Shown: positions 8,173-16,172, counted from the first letter of the stretch. The stretch: 64,000 nucleotides of DNA from Bog-756 sp963769905 (GCA_963769905.1 CAVYNG010000002.1:2356001-2420000), one strand, 5' to 3'. Made by a program: numbers and translations. The notes: generated from the letters alone by a model not told the origin.

Positions 8173-9264
8173 ATGAGTACCACGCTTGACACCAACGGCG
8201 ACATGTTCAGTCGGAACCGGCGGAGGTTCTCGCGCGGGCATGCGCGGCCGAAGCTGCGTACCCGCAAGCTCCGTGCTCTGGCCGATCGGGCCAACGGTTC
8301 GTCAGGGGAGCTCGATGCCGAGATCCTCGAGGAGCTGCTCGAGGAGCGCACCAACTTGATCCGGGCGACCATCGCCAACCGGAATTGGGAGACACACTTC
8401 CAACCCATCGTCGATCTGAAGAGCGGCAATGCGGTGGGCACCGAGGCGCTCTCTCGCTTCGCGGACGGCTCGGCGAGGGCGCCCGACGAATGGTTCGCCG
8501 AAGCCGCCGAGGTCGGACTAGGGGTCGAGCTCGAGGTTGCCGCGTTGGATGCTGCGATCGAACAGCTCCCCCGCTTGCCTTCCAATCTCTATCTCTCCCT
8601 GAACGCGTCGGTCGAGACCATCATGTCGGATGGGTTCGCTTCGAGCATCGACGACGTACCGGCCGAGCGGATCGTCCTCGAACTGACTGAGCACACCCGC
8701 GTGAACGACTACGCGGGGTTCGGCAAGGGTCTCGAGTCGCTCCGCTCACAAGGCGTCAGACTCGCCGTGGACGATACGGGAGCCGGCTTCTCGAGCTTGC
8801 AGCACGTTCTCAACCTCCGACCCGATGTCATCAAGCTCGACGTCGGTCTGACCCGTGGCATCGACACGGATCCGGCACGGCGCGCCCTCGGCCGGGCCCT
8901 GCTCACGTTCGGCCTCGACGCGTACGACGCATCGATCGTCGCCGAGGGCATCGAGACCGAAGGCGAGCTCGAGGTGCTGCGCTCTCTCGGGTGCCCATGC
9001 GGTCAGGGCTTCTACCTGGGCCGTCCGGGACGCCTGACCCAAGTACAGAGCGTCCCGCACTCCCACCAGCTCCACGTGGTGGCAGATCGCCCTGGGACTG
9101 CCGACCTGCCACTCCTCATGCGCGAACTGCTCGACGACCTCGACGAAGCTGCCGAATCCGAGAGATCGGACGGAGCGAACGCGAACGGAGCGAACGCGAA
9201 CGGAGCGAACGGAGCGAACGGAACGAACCGGATCGTCACCGCTGGTCACTCGCGGAGCGCGTGA
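8173..9264 (+). CDS. EAL-domain cyclic-di-GMP phosphodiesterase, no GGDEF domain
   Basis: The gene encodes 363 residues from ATG 8173 (a GTG six bases earlier is also possible). After about 60 basic residues comes a complete EAL domain: FQPIVDLKSG, EAL in GTEALSRF, LSLNAS (Asn ligand), VLELTEH (Glu ligand), AVDDTGAGFSS (Asp-Asp), VIKLD (Lys) and VAEGIET (Glu). All metal- and substrate-binding residues of active phosphodiesterases appear present, though DDFG is DDTG. The C-terminus carries a low-complexity Gly-Ala-Asn tract encoded by 9/15-bp repeats. It probably hydrolyses c-di-GMP to pGpG in the cytosol. No transmembrane or sensory domain is visible. Confidence 0.93.
   Translation: MSTTLDTNGDMFSRNRRRFSRGHARPKLRTRKLRALADRANGSSGELDAEILEELLEERTNLIRATIANRNWETHFQPIVDLKSGNAVGTEALSRFADGSARAPDEWFAEAAEVGLGVELEVAALDAAIEQLPRLPSNLYLSLNASVETIMSDGFASSIDDVPAERIVLELTEHTRVNDYAGFGKGLESLRSQGVRLAVDDTGAGFSSLQHVLNLRPDVIKLDVGLTRGIDTDPARRALGRALLTFGLDAYDASIVAEGIETEGELEVLRSLGCPCGQGFYLGRPGRLTQVQSVPHSHQLHVVADRPGTADLPLLMRELLDDLDEAAESERSDGANANGANANGANGANGTNRIVTAGHSRSA
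9172..9228. repeat. In-frame 9/15-bp tandem repeat in the EAL gene
   Basis: Two copies of ggagcgaacgcgaac are followed by two copies of ggagcgaac and one variant, ggaacgaac. All are in frame and encode a Gly-Ala-Asn tract near the protein C-terminus, 12 codons before the stop. Confidence 0.9.
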
Positions 9265-9293
9265 GATCCTTCGATCCTCCTCTTCATAGGGTG

Positions 9294-9366
9294 GGAGCCT
9301 GAGGCGGCTCCCTGTCCAAACAGGGTGGTCCCCGGCCACCGAGGCCCCCTGATACGGATCAGGTGG
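9294..9366. terminator. Cluster of hairpins downstream of the EAL gene
   Basis: Three short perfect stems follow the stop at 9264: GGAGCC/GGCTCC (9294-9311), CCCTG/CAGGG (9310-9325) and CCTGAT/ATCAGG around 9348-9363. No U-run follows, so factor-independent termination is doubtful; the structures may stall polymerase or protect the 3' end. Confidence 0.35.
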
Positions 9367-9372
9367 ACGACG

Positions 9373-9531
9373 TCAGGAGCTGGCTGCTGTCCCTACCATC
9401 GGATCGTTGAAGGTTTGGCCCGCAAACGAGCCGAAGAACGCGGCATCGCCGTGGGTGAACACCACACCGTCCGCTGCCACGAGCCAGTAGCCCTTCCCGT
9501 CGGGGGTGGCGGCCATCCCGACCACCGGCGC
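9373..9531 (-). pseudogene. Relic of a YWLV/GGVF-repeat secreted protein
   Basis: Read on the minus strand, this stretch encodes APVVGMAATPDGKGYWLVAA, DGVVFTHGDAAFFGS and then DPMVGTAAS before a TGA. This is one unit of the repeat that makes up the protein at 57723-58622 (IVGIAATPDGKGYWLVAADG). It has no start codon or signal peptide; a stop lies about 20 codons upstream in frame. It is therefore a fragment left by deletion or recombination of a longer repeat gene. Confidence 0.75.
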
Positions 9532-9563
9532 TCTTTCAGTCAGGGAGTTGGCCGGCCAACAAA

Positions 9564-9731
9564 CTAGGAAGCTTGACGCTCCTCAGTCGGCTCCGAAGTC
9601 CACTCGGTTCGACAACTCCGACACTGCAGGCTGACCTGGCTGCTGGTGATCCCAGTCCCGCGGACGACGAGGATCGGAGTGTCCGCTCCTCCGCATTTCG
9701 GGCACGTCATCGGAGTCGAGGAGCCTTCCAT
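9564..9731 (-). CDS. Small zinc-ribbon protein
   Basis: The gene encodes 55 residues from ATG 9731. MTCPKCGGADTPIL and LQCRSCRTEW give two CxxC knuckles about 24 residues apart, the geometry of a zinc ribbon. The tail TSEPTEERQAS is disordered. No convincing Shine-Dalgarno sequence precedes the start; a longer in-frame version starting at 9791 is possible. Small zinc ribbons of this kind often bind nucleic acid or act as protein adaptors, but no function can be assigned. Confidence 0.6.
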   Translation of the reverse strand: MEGSSTPMTCPKCGGADTPILVVRGTGITSSQVSLQCRSCRTEWTSEPTEERQAS

Positions 9732-10038
9732 ATCGCTGACCTGTGTATGGAATCGCCACAGCCCGCCGCCAATGGTCCCAACCCCTTGCAAAGTTCACAG
9801 TAACGACACGTTCGAGCAGAGGCAAGAGGATAACGGGTCGTCCCAGGTAGCGGGAACAGGGACATGAACTGGCCGAGTGATCATCCTGCAACGCCCCGTT
9901 TCGACAACGAGAGCGTGACGGCTAAGTGTCACCGGTGCGCGATCGCCTGCTCGCCCCAAGGTGGCTCGGCGGACGCGGCGATAGGCTTGCGCATCCGAGC
10001 TGTGAGAGCCGGATGAGAGTCGAGAGCAGTGGGGTCTC
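9732..10038. other. Intergenic stretch, nothing recognised
   Basis: About 300 bases separate the divergent zinc-ribbon and hypothetical genes. No convincing open frame, RNA gene or repeat is seen. It should hold both promoters. The GTG at 10039 has only a weak purine tract (gagagcagtgggg) upstream. Confidence 0.4.
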
Positions 10039-10974
10039 GTGGCGAAGGCGACTGATCTGGACGGGGTGCGTGTCAAGTTGGCGATGGCTCGCGCCAACGC
10101 TGAGCAACTGGACGACTTGCTTCGTCCGTTCGTCGAAACGGCCCAACGCTTCATCGAGCGGACGCCAAGCGAGAATCCGTTCGAGGTCGTCTACAAAATC
10201 ACGAAAGTGCCGTGGATCGATCCGGCTTGGAGCGCGATATTTGGGCAGGGCATCTACAACATCCGGTCCGCCCTCGACCACCTCGCCTGGCAACTCGTCC
10301 TGCTCGACGGTCAGGAACCCACCAGGGCTACCCAGTTTCCCCTGCTGGACGCCAATCGGGACAAGAGCGGTCGCAAGGTGCGTGTGGACATCGCTCCTGG
10401 AATCAAGCGACCGGACATTCTTGCTGCGGTTGAGTCGATGCAGCCATATCACGGGGGCGGCAAGTGGGGAGACCAACTTGGAGTCGTGGCCGAGCTGTCG
10501 GCGATCGACAAGCATCGTCTCCCCGTCGCGGTATCGACCATGCTGAACGTTGACAACATATTCTGGGGTCTCCCGCAAGGCTCGACGACTCCAAGTTGGT
10601 GGTTCCCGGTCGGCAAGTCCCTGAACGAAGGCGACGTGGTCGCAAGGTTCTTATTCCACGAACCGGTAGTGCCCGAGCGATTCGATCCTCATCTCGTTCC
10701 GCAGATCGCACTCGACGAAGCTCCCCTCGGAAGTCCCTATCGAACGCAGGACCTCGCGAGTCTCCTGGGTGGATTAGCAAGAATCGCCGCATTCAAGATC
10801 GATACCTTCATCGTTGCGCCCCTGTTCGAGGATGAGTTACCAGCCTGGGTCGCTCCGGGACCACCGCCGCGCGATACCTCTCCACGAGCGAGTGCAAGCC
10901 TGCTGGGGACCGGTGAGTGGGGTACGGAGGACAATGGCCAGACGGCCGCCCCAGTGGATGCGGACTTGTCCTAG
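10039..10974 (+). CDS. Conserved hypothetical protein (RSALDHLAWQL family)
   Basis: The gene encodes 311 residues from GTG 10039. I do not recognise a named family. The protein is soluble, without signal or membrane segments. The two most conserved-looking patches are YNIRSALDHLAWQLVLLDG (about 70-90) and SAIDKHRLPVAVS (about 155). Proteins with this arrangement are scattered in actinobacterial and proteobacterial genomes as uncharacterised proteins; the RxxxDH helix recalls HEPN-like helical bundles, but that is speculation. Its TAG stop lies at the start of an 8-bp tandem repeat. Confidence 0.7.
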   Translation: MAKATDLDGVRVKLAMARANAEQLDDLLRPFVETAQRFIERTPSENPFEVVYKITKVPWIDPAWSAIFGQGIYNIRSALDHLAWQLVLLDGQEPTRATQFPLLDANRDKSGRKVRVDIAPGIKRPDILAAVESMQPYHGGGKWGDQLGVVAELSAIDKHRLPVAVSTMLNVDNIFWGLPQGSTTPSWWFPVGKSLNEGDVVARFLFHEPVVPERFDPHLVPQIALDEAPLGSPYRTQDLASLLGGLARIAAFKIDTFIVAPLFEDELPAWVAPGPPPRDTSPRASASLLGTGEWGTEDNGQTAAPVDADLS

Positions 10975-11004
10975 TCCCGTAGTCCCGTAGTCCCGTAGTC
11001 CCGT
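10973..11004. repeat. 8-bp tandem repeat (agtcccgt)x4 at a stop codon
   Basis: Four perfect copies of agtcccgt begin at 10973, one base inside the TAG of the preceding gene. The unit is not a multiple of three, so unit-number changes here leave the protein end unaffected only because the stop precedes the array. Confidence 0.95.
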
Positions 11005-11252
11005 AGCCTTCAGTCCAACTGGGATCGGCGTTCACAGCACCAGACGACAGGCGCGCCGGCCTTCCCACCGACGGCGGCTGAAACCAGGGACCAGAGCGCG
11101 TGCCCGGCTCGTGATCGCGCAGATGCACAAGGGCCAGCCGGTGCCTCACGGTCGCCCTTGTGATACACAGCAACCTGGCAGTTGTAGCCGGCGCGTGTCG
11201 AGCGGGCTCGTTGCGAGTGCCGAAGAGGGGCTTGGCGTCAGGGGAGCATGTC

Positions 11253-12419
11253 ATGAACCTCCGGTCGGCGATGCGTCGTTTCACGATCGCAAGCGCCCTC
11301 TCAGTTCTGGGTCTGTCGCTGGCGGTCGGACTGGTCAGCACCGCCGGCCCTGCAAATGCAGAGACGCCGAACGCTTCGGTCCATCAGTGGGGCATGGAAA
11401 CCTCCGCGATGAGAGTCGTCTCCGGACTGCCCTCCGACATCGTCGCCGTCCAAGCGGCCAATTGGGGCGGCATGGCCCTCGACGCGGGTGGCCACGTATG
11501 GGATTGGGGGAGGGGTCAGTACGGCGAGCTGGGCAACGGCACCACGATGACCTCTCTGAACACAGCCGTCGAAGCGCAGGGCCCCGCCAATGTGGTTTCG
11601 ATTGGCGAGGGTGACGACTACGCGGCCGCTGTCGACAACTTCGGCAACCTGTGGGTGTGGGGCGACAACCTCGATGGCACGCTCTGCCTGAATCACGAAT
11701 CAAGTGTGGACAGCCCCGTGCGGATTTCTGGGCTCGGCGCGGTTGCGGTCGCCGGCGGCGGAGCCCACCTGCTCATTCTGTTGGCCAATGGAACGGTCGA
11801 CGCGTGCGGAAGCAATCAGTACGGACAACTCGGCAACGGCACCACGACGAGCTCGCCCGAGCCAGTCGCCGTGAGGGGTCTGACCAACGTTGTGGCCATT
11901 TCGGCCGGCAACATGTTTTCAGGTGCCCTCAAGGCGAATGGATCCGTGTGGACTTGGGGCCGGAACACGTTCGGTCAGCTCGGTATCGGAACGAGGACGA
12001 ATGAGGATGTTCCTCAGAAGGTCTCTCTGCCAGCACCAGCGACACAGGTGTACGAGGGAGGCGACTACCCATACGACGGACACATGGTGGCCCTCCTGAC
12101 CAACAAGGAAATGCTGGCGTGGGGCGACGACACATGGGGACAGCTTGGCAACGGCGTCAGCGGTCAGTCCTTCACAACCCCTCAGCGGGTAGACGTGCCG
12201 TCGCAAGTCACCTTCGCCTCCGTCGCGGCTGGTGGCCGGGATACGTTCGCCATCGACACCGCTGGCGGTCTCTGGGCCTGGGGCTACAGCGGAGCCGGGG
12301 ATCTGGGCATCACGAATGAGAAGGGAACGGCAGTTGTCCAGCCCATTCGGACCGGAAGTGGCTTTTCCCTTGTGTCGGCGACAGCAGTCGAAGGGATCGG
12401 TCTGTCCTCGGGCTCGTAA
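11253..12419 (+). CDS. Secreted RCC1-repeat beta-propeller protein
   Basis: The gene encodes 388 residues from ATG 11253, which has GGGGAG seven bases upstream. A Sec signal peptide (MRRFTIASALSVLGLSLAVG, cleavage near PANAETP) is followed by about seven RCC1/ATS1-type blades, recognisable as VWDWGRGQYGELGNGTT, LWVWGDNLDG, DACGSNQYGQLGNGTT, VWTWGRNTFGQLGIGT, LAWGDDTWGQLGNGV and LWAWGYSGAGDLG. Such propellers mediate protein binding on the cell surface or in the medium. There is no catalytic domain and no wall anchor, so it is probably released. The partner is unknown. Confidence 0.88.
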   Translation: MNLRSAMRRFTIASALSVLGLSLAVGLVSTAGPANAETPNASVHQWGMETSAMRVVSGLPSDIVAVQAANWGGMALDAGGHVWDWGRGQYGELGNGTTMTSLNTAVEAQGPANVVSIGEGDDYAAAVDNFGNLWVWGDNLDGTLCLNHESSVDSPVRISGLGAVAVAGGGAHLLILLANGTVDACGSNQYGQLGNGTTTSSPEPVAVRGLTNVVAISAGNMFSGALKANGSVWTWGRNTFGQLGIGTRTNEDVPQKVSLPAPATQVYEGGDYPYDGHMVALLTNKEMLAWGDDTWGQLGNGVSGQSFTTPQRVDVPSQVTFASVAAGGRDTFAIDTAGGLWAWGYSGAGDLGITNEKGTAVVQPIRTGSGFSLVSATAVEGIGLSSGS

Positions 12420-12514
12420 AGAAGGGCGTCGCGAAACGCTCCTCGGCGTGTCACAACAAGGGTCTGCCGGCGAACGCCGGGGCGGTGGGCAGTCGCTCCG
12501 TGAGGAGGTAGGGC

Positions 12515-12880
12515 ATGGGCCGAAGGACATCTCTGGAATTGGTCCTTGACTGTTCCGACCCGGAGAAGCTGATGGAGTTCTGGCGTGAGGCGCTTGGCTA
12601 CCGCGTCCACTACTCAGAGCCGTCATTGGCGGTCCTTGCACCCCGGGACGTGAACACTTCCCCGCTCCTCCTCCAGCGAGTGCCCGAGCCGAAGGCCGGG
12701 AAGAACCGTATGCATGTGGACATCATCACCGAGGATGTCGAGGTCGAGGTCCAGCGGCTGGAGGCGCTCGGCGCGCGGCGCCTCCACGATGGCGTACGGA
12801 CCTTCGGGCCGACTCGCTGGGTAACGATGGCAGATCCTGAGGACAACGAGTTCTGCGTCTCCACCGGCGTCGACTGGTGA
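12515..12880 (+). CDS. VOC-family (glyoxalase/bleomycin-resistance fold) protein
   Basis: The gene encodes 121 residues from ATG 12515 with AGGAGG seven to eight bases upstream. The single VOC module shows the typical motifs LELVLDCSDPEKLMEFWREAL at the N-terminus, HVDIITEDVEVEVQRLEALGA in the middle and TMADPEDNEFCVS at the end. This subgroup (about 120 residues, 'glyoxalase-like domain') is abundant in actinobacteria and largely uncharacterised. It is preceded by the RCC1 gene (95 bases) and followed by a 22-bp tandem duplication. Confidence 0.88.
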   Translation: MGRRTSLELVLDCSDPEKLMEFWREALGYRVHYSEPSLAVLAPRDVNTSPLLLQRVPEPKAGKNRMHVDIITEDVEVEVQRLEALGARRLHDGVRTFGPTRWVTMADPEDNEFCVSTGVDW

Positions 12881-12894
12881 GCCTTCACTGACAC

Positions 12895-12938
12895 GCATGT
12901 CGACGGTCCTCGATAGGCATGTCGACGGTCCTCGATAG
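12895..12938. repeat. Perfect 22-bp tandem duplication
   Basis: gcatgtcgacggtcctcgatag occurs twice in immediate succession, 15 bases after the VOC stop, in the space between convergent genes. Confidence 0.95.
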
Positions 12939-13010
12939 GCGCGCCCCTACCCCGGCGGAGTGGTCCGTCGGGGTCGGAGCGGGTGAGGGTCGGAGCTGGG
13001 GAGGGTCGGA

Positions 13011-14210
13011 TCAGGTGGAAAGCGGGGGCGGGGGCACCGCCGGCGGGCGCGGGCCCGGGGGTGGGTCGGGTCCGAAGAGGCGGTGGCGCACGTCGGGTCG
13101 GAGCGGTGGCGGCCCGCAGGTGAGCACCTGGCCGCTCGGTTTCTCGAAGGTGACCGTGCCGTCCCGTGCGGCGTGGACCTGCCAGCCGCCTTCGTGGACC
13201 ACCCGGTGGTGGCGTCCGCAGAGCATCACCAGGTTGTCCTGATCGGTCGGGCCGCCGTCGGCCCAGTGGGTGAGGTGGTGCGCGTGCAGCCATCTCGTGG
13301 CGCCGCAACCGGTGAAGCGGCACCCCCGGTCCCTCCGTCTCAGCTGGCGGTTGAGCCAAGCGGGCACCTGGCGGGTGGTGCGCCCGAGGCGGACCACCTC
13401 GCCGTCCTCGTGCTCGACGACCAGCTGCCAGCGGCAGTCACAGGCCAGCCGGCGTGCGGTCGCCGCGGCGATCCGTCGTCCTTCGGCCAGCTCGGCCTCC
13501 CCCTCCTCGTCGCCGCCGAGCGCGGCCGGGTCGGTGTGGACGACGACGAAGGGACGGTCGGGGTCGGCCAGCTCGCCGGCCTTCATGGCGGCGAGCTCGA
13601 CCAGGGCGTCGGCGGCCCGGGCCTCGAAGGGCTCGTAGGTGTCGGTCTCGGGGTCCTTCGGGGCCGAGGCGGCGAGCGAGGTGAGCACCCCGGTCAGCTG
13701 CGCACCGGCCTCGGTCGGGAGCGCCCCGCGCAGGTGGAGCAGGTGGGCGTCGGACCACCAGGTGAGCCGCCGCGCCCGGTGGGCCTCGTTGGCGTCGGCG
13801 ACCTTCGGGGTGCGCGCACGCTCGGCGAGCTGCTTCGTCTCGGCGGCCGACCAGCGAGGGGCCGCTTCGGCGAGGGTCTGATCGGTCGCCTCCTTCGCGA
13901 AGCGGGTGAGGGGAACCAGCTGGTCCCAGGAGAGTCGTCCCTCGGCGACCACCTCGGCGATCGCCGGGAGGCCTCTCAGGGCCTCGGCCACCCGGACCCA
14001 CTCGGCCGCGGTCGAAGAGGAGATCGAGAGGCGGGCGACCAGCCAGGCGGCCATCGAGGGACAGAGGTCCTCCCGCCACTTCTCCTGCTCGTCGAAGGCG
14101 GCGATGTGCTCGAGCAGCTGCCGGTGGGTGGCGACTTCGAGGGCGTGCAGCTGGGTGATCGCCTCGGAGAGTTGATCACTCGTGAAGGCGGTGCCCTTCG
14201 CGGCGTCCAA
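13011..14210 (-). CDS. DUF222 + HNH endonuclease (13E12-repeat family)
   Basis: The frame encodes 399 residues from TTG 14210. Residues about 20-290 form the helical DUF222 domain (KWREDLCPSMAAWLVARL, WVRVAEALRGLPAIAEVVAEGRLSWDQ). The HNH motif is at about 310-360: GCRFTGCGATRWLHAHHLTHW, then DNLVMLCGRHHRVVHEGGW. The family is hugely expanded in actinobacteria, with presumed DNA-nicking activity and mobile behaviour. The start is odd: an ATG-ATG at 14280-14275 opens a plausible acidic N-terminus (MAGDEPPRVDEDSAEDADE) that joins this frame if one base is removed near 14219. A single-base insertion has probably separated the true start from the body. Confidence 0.88.
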   Translation of the reverse strand: MDAAKGTAFTSDQLSEAITQLHALEVATHRQLLEHIAAFDEQEKWREDLCPSMAAWLVARLSISSSTAAEWVRVAEALRGLPAIAEVVAEGRLSWDQLVPLTRFAKEATDQTLAEAAPRWSAAETKQLAERARTPKVADANEAHRARRLTWWSDAHLLHLRGALPTEAGAQLTGVLTSLAASAPKDPETDTYEPFEARAADALVELAAMKAGELADPDRPFVVVHTDPAALGGDEEGEAELAEGRRIAAATARRLACDCRWQLVVEHEDGEVVRLGRTTRQVPAWLNRQLRRRDRGCRFTGCGATRWLHAHHLTHWADGGPTDQDNLVMLCGRHHRVVHEGGWQVHAARDGTVTFEKPSGQVLTCGPPPLRPDVRHRLFGPDPPPGPRPPAVPPPPLST

Positions 14211-14322
14211 GGCGGTGTCCTTCGTCGGCGTCCTCGGCGCTGTCCTCGTCGACCCTCGGGGGTTCGTCCCCTGCCATCATCAGAGCATTGCACCCGGGTG
14301 TAACGGTGAACCCGGGTACGCG

Positions 14323-14404
14323 GATGCGGATTCGGGGGATGCGGATACGCGGGTGCGGATACGCGGGTGCGGATACGCGGCGTACGGGGGATGCGGATAC
14401 GCGG
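14323..14404. repeat. 14-bp tandem repeat (gtgcggatacgcgg) upstream of the HNH gene
   Basis: Three contiguous copies of (a/g)tgcggatacgcgg run from 14339 to 14380; a diverged copy precedes them (14323) and another follows after nine bases (14390-14404). The array lies 40-125 bases upstream of the DUF222/HNH gene's likely ATG, in its promoter region. Confidence 0.9.
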
Positions 14405-14462
14405 CGGCCGGCGGTGCGCGCGGCGAGGCAAGGCGCGCGAACGCGTGAAGATGCGTGGCGCG

Positions 14463-14639
14463 TCAGGCCGCCTCGCCGACACAGAGCGAGAGCTCACCCT
14501 TGTCGTGTGAGTCGCCGGGGGCGACGGCTTGCTCCGCGCACCACTCGGCGGCGGTGAGCGGCGCAGTCGTCCGCTGACGATCTGGATCGTCGGATCGTGC
14601 AGCATCGGACAGCGGGGCGGGGAGAGTGTCTGCGCACAT
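14463..14639 (-). CDS. Small hypothetical protein, 58 residues
   Basis: ATG 14639 is preceded by AAAGGAG with six bases of spacing, the best ribosome site in this region. The product reads MCADTLPAPLSDAARS, then TTAPLTAAEWCAEQAVAP and ends in KGELSLCVGEAA. It has three Cys, no membrane segment and high third-position GC. I do not recognise a family. It is separated from other genes by more than 200 bases on each side; an intrinsic terminator on the same strand ends upstream of it, so it has its own promoter. Confidence 0.6.
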   Translation of the reverse strand: MCADTLPAPLSDAARSDDPDRQRTTAPLTAAEWCAEQAVAPGDSHDKGELSLCVGEAA

Positions 14640-14764
14640 CGTCTGCTCCTTTCGGATCGTCGTTCACATCGGTTGCGAAGCCCGTCTCGGGGCGATCACG
14701 GGGCGGTGGTTCGGGCCTCGATCGAAGAGGACGTAACCTGGGCCAAGATTCGGTCCCACATCAA

Positions 14765-14818
14765 AAGAACAAGAAAAACAACAACAAAAAAAGGAGCCGC
14801 TCCCGGGGAAGCGGCTCC
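14765..14818 (-). terminator. Intrinsic terminator on the minus strand
   Basis: A nine-base-pair perfect stem (GGAGCCGCT / AGCGGCTCC, 14793-14818, loop CCCGGGGA) is followed on the minus strand by TTTTTTTGTTGTTGTTTTTC. This is a textbook factor-independent terminator, rare in this GC-rich window. It implies transcription of the minus strand from about 15,060 towards 14,800. Confidence 0.8.
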
Positions 14819-14847
14819 TCGACGGTCTCAGATTCCTCACGAATCTG

Positions 14848-15064
14848 TCAGTCCGTCGAAAGTGCCTCCCGTACCGCCTTCGCACTGGACGCAAGTGCGT
14901 CCTTGCTACATGCGGTCGAGACTCCCGCAATGGATACCGCCATCGCCGACGGCGCCGAATCGCCTCCGGCCGCCTCGACGATCGACACGACCGCGGGCTC
15001 CCGCTCTTTGTCGTCCGGCTTTCGCCTCGGAGATCCCGCGGACCGTGTCACAGAGGACAAGCAT
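14848..15064 (-). other. Possible short gene or RNA ending at the terminator
   Basis: Between the divergent DUF2510 gene and the minus-strand terminator lies a possible transcript. In one frame ATG 15064 begins MLVLCDTVRGISEAK and then turns Arg-rich; a second frame ends in SKDALASSAKAVREALSTD before TGA 14848. Joining the two needs a frameshift near 15020. A 7-base-pair hairpin (CAGATTC/GAATCTG, 14828-14847) separates it from the terminator. It could be a decayed gene, a small coding gene or a small RNA. The rest of 14640-15245 shows nothing else. Confidence 0.25.
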
Positions 15065-15245
15065 AGCGGGACGTGCGCGCCCGGCTCGACCACGCTCGAG
15101 CGTCGATCGCGATGCCTCGGCCGCCGGCGCCATCGAGCGGACCGTCGTCCACTGAGGTTCGACGGAGCCGACCGCACTCCGACCGCGACGCGGAACCTCG
15201 CCGACCCGCCCGTTTCCAAGCGAGAGAGGGAGATACGCTGCGTCC

Positions 15246-16172
15246 ATGGACGCCGCCGCGAGCGGTGCCGCGCCGCCGGGGTGGTACCCAGATCCGTCTG
15301 GAACGACCACATGGCGCTGGTGGGACGGGTACCAGTGGACAGCTCACATCTCGCCACCGGTCGCTCCGCCGATCTACCCACCCGTGGCACCACCGCAACC
15401 TCAGACCTGGGCACACGGCGCACACGGCGCGTACGTCGCTCCGGCCGCGGGCCCCTATACGGGACCCTGGGCTGGCCTCCCGAGGATCCCCTCGGCGCAC
15501 GAGCGCTTCGCGTCCGAGAAGGACATGGCGCCGTGGGCCAAGCGAGCGTTCGTCGGCATCCTGGCCGTCACGGTGCTGATGGCGATCACCGCGTGGCCCG
15601 AGGGCGCCTGGATCCGATCCGTGGTCGAGCAGGTCACCTCACAGGTCGACGCCGGAGTGACCAACGTGACCGTCAACCGCCCCGTCGGGCTGACCGTCGT
15701 CACCTCCGTCGTACTGCTCTTCCAGATCGCGATCTTCGTGGTGCTCCTCAACTGGCAGTACTCGGCCGCCAAGACCGCCCGGGTGCTCGACGTGCCGGCG
15801 GTCCACTCGGCGGGGTTGGGAGTCGGGAGCTGGTTCATCCCGGTCGTGAACCTCTGGTTCCCCTACCAGGCTATTCGTGATTGCCTGCCGTCCGGCGACC
15901 CTGGCCGCAGGATCGTCCTGCGGATGTGGCTCTGCTACCTCGGCGCGATCGCGGCCGGAGGGGTCGCGGTCGGCCTCTCGTACGCACGGACGCCCATCGC
16001 CATCGCGGTGGCAGAGATCGCGGTCGCGTTCGCGATCGGTGTCGCGTTCAACGGTGTGAGCAGCGTGCAGGCCATCGGGGACGCCCACCAGGAGCTGCTC
16101 GAACCCTCGCAGGTGGAAGTGGCGACGAGCGGCGTGGCGACCGACGAGCCCGGCCTCACGAGTCCGGCCTGA
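15246..16172 (+). CDS. DUF2510-DUF4328 membrane protein
   Basis: The gene encodes 308 residues. The N-terminal DUF2510 module is PPGWYPDPSGTTTWRWWDG, followed by a Pro-rich linker and then a DUF4328 membrane domain from about residue 90 to 285 with helices at AFVGILAVTVLMAITAW, VVTSVVLLFQIAIFVVLLN, the conserved GVGSWFIPVVNLWFPYQAI, LCYLGAIAAGGVAVG and AVAEIAVAFAIGVAFN. DUF2510 is thought to bind near the membrane in actinobacteria; the function is unknown. GATACGCT just upstream of ATG may be a -10 element giving a leaderless or very short leader. Confidence 0.88.
   Translation: MDAAASGAAPPGWYPDPSGTTTWRWWDGYQWTAHISPPVAPPIYPPVAPPQPQTWAHGAHGAYVAPAAGPYTGPWAGLPRIPSAHERFASEKDMAPWAKRAFVGILAVTVLMAITAWPEGAWIRSVVEQVTSQVDAGVTNVTVNRPVGLTVVTSVVLLFQIAIFVVLLNWQYSAAKTARVLDVPAVHSAGLGVGSWFIPVVNLWFPYQAIRDCLPSGDPGRRIVLRMWLCYLGAIAAGGVAVGLSYARTPIAIAVAEIAVAFAIGVAFNGVSSVQAIGDAHQELLEPSQVEVATSGVATDEPGLTSPA

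Noticed and set aside
13011..14210. Phage or insertion-element origin of the HNH gene
   Set aside because: There are no flanking inverted repeats, target duplications or phage genes. DUF222/HNH genes are a normal, abundant actinobacterial family.
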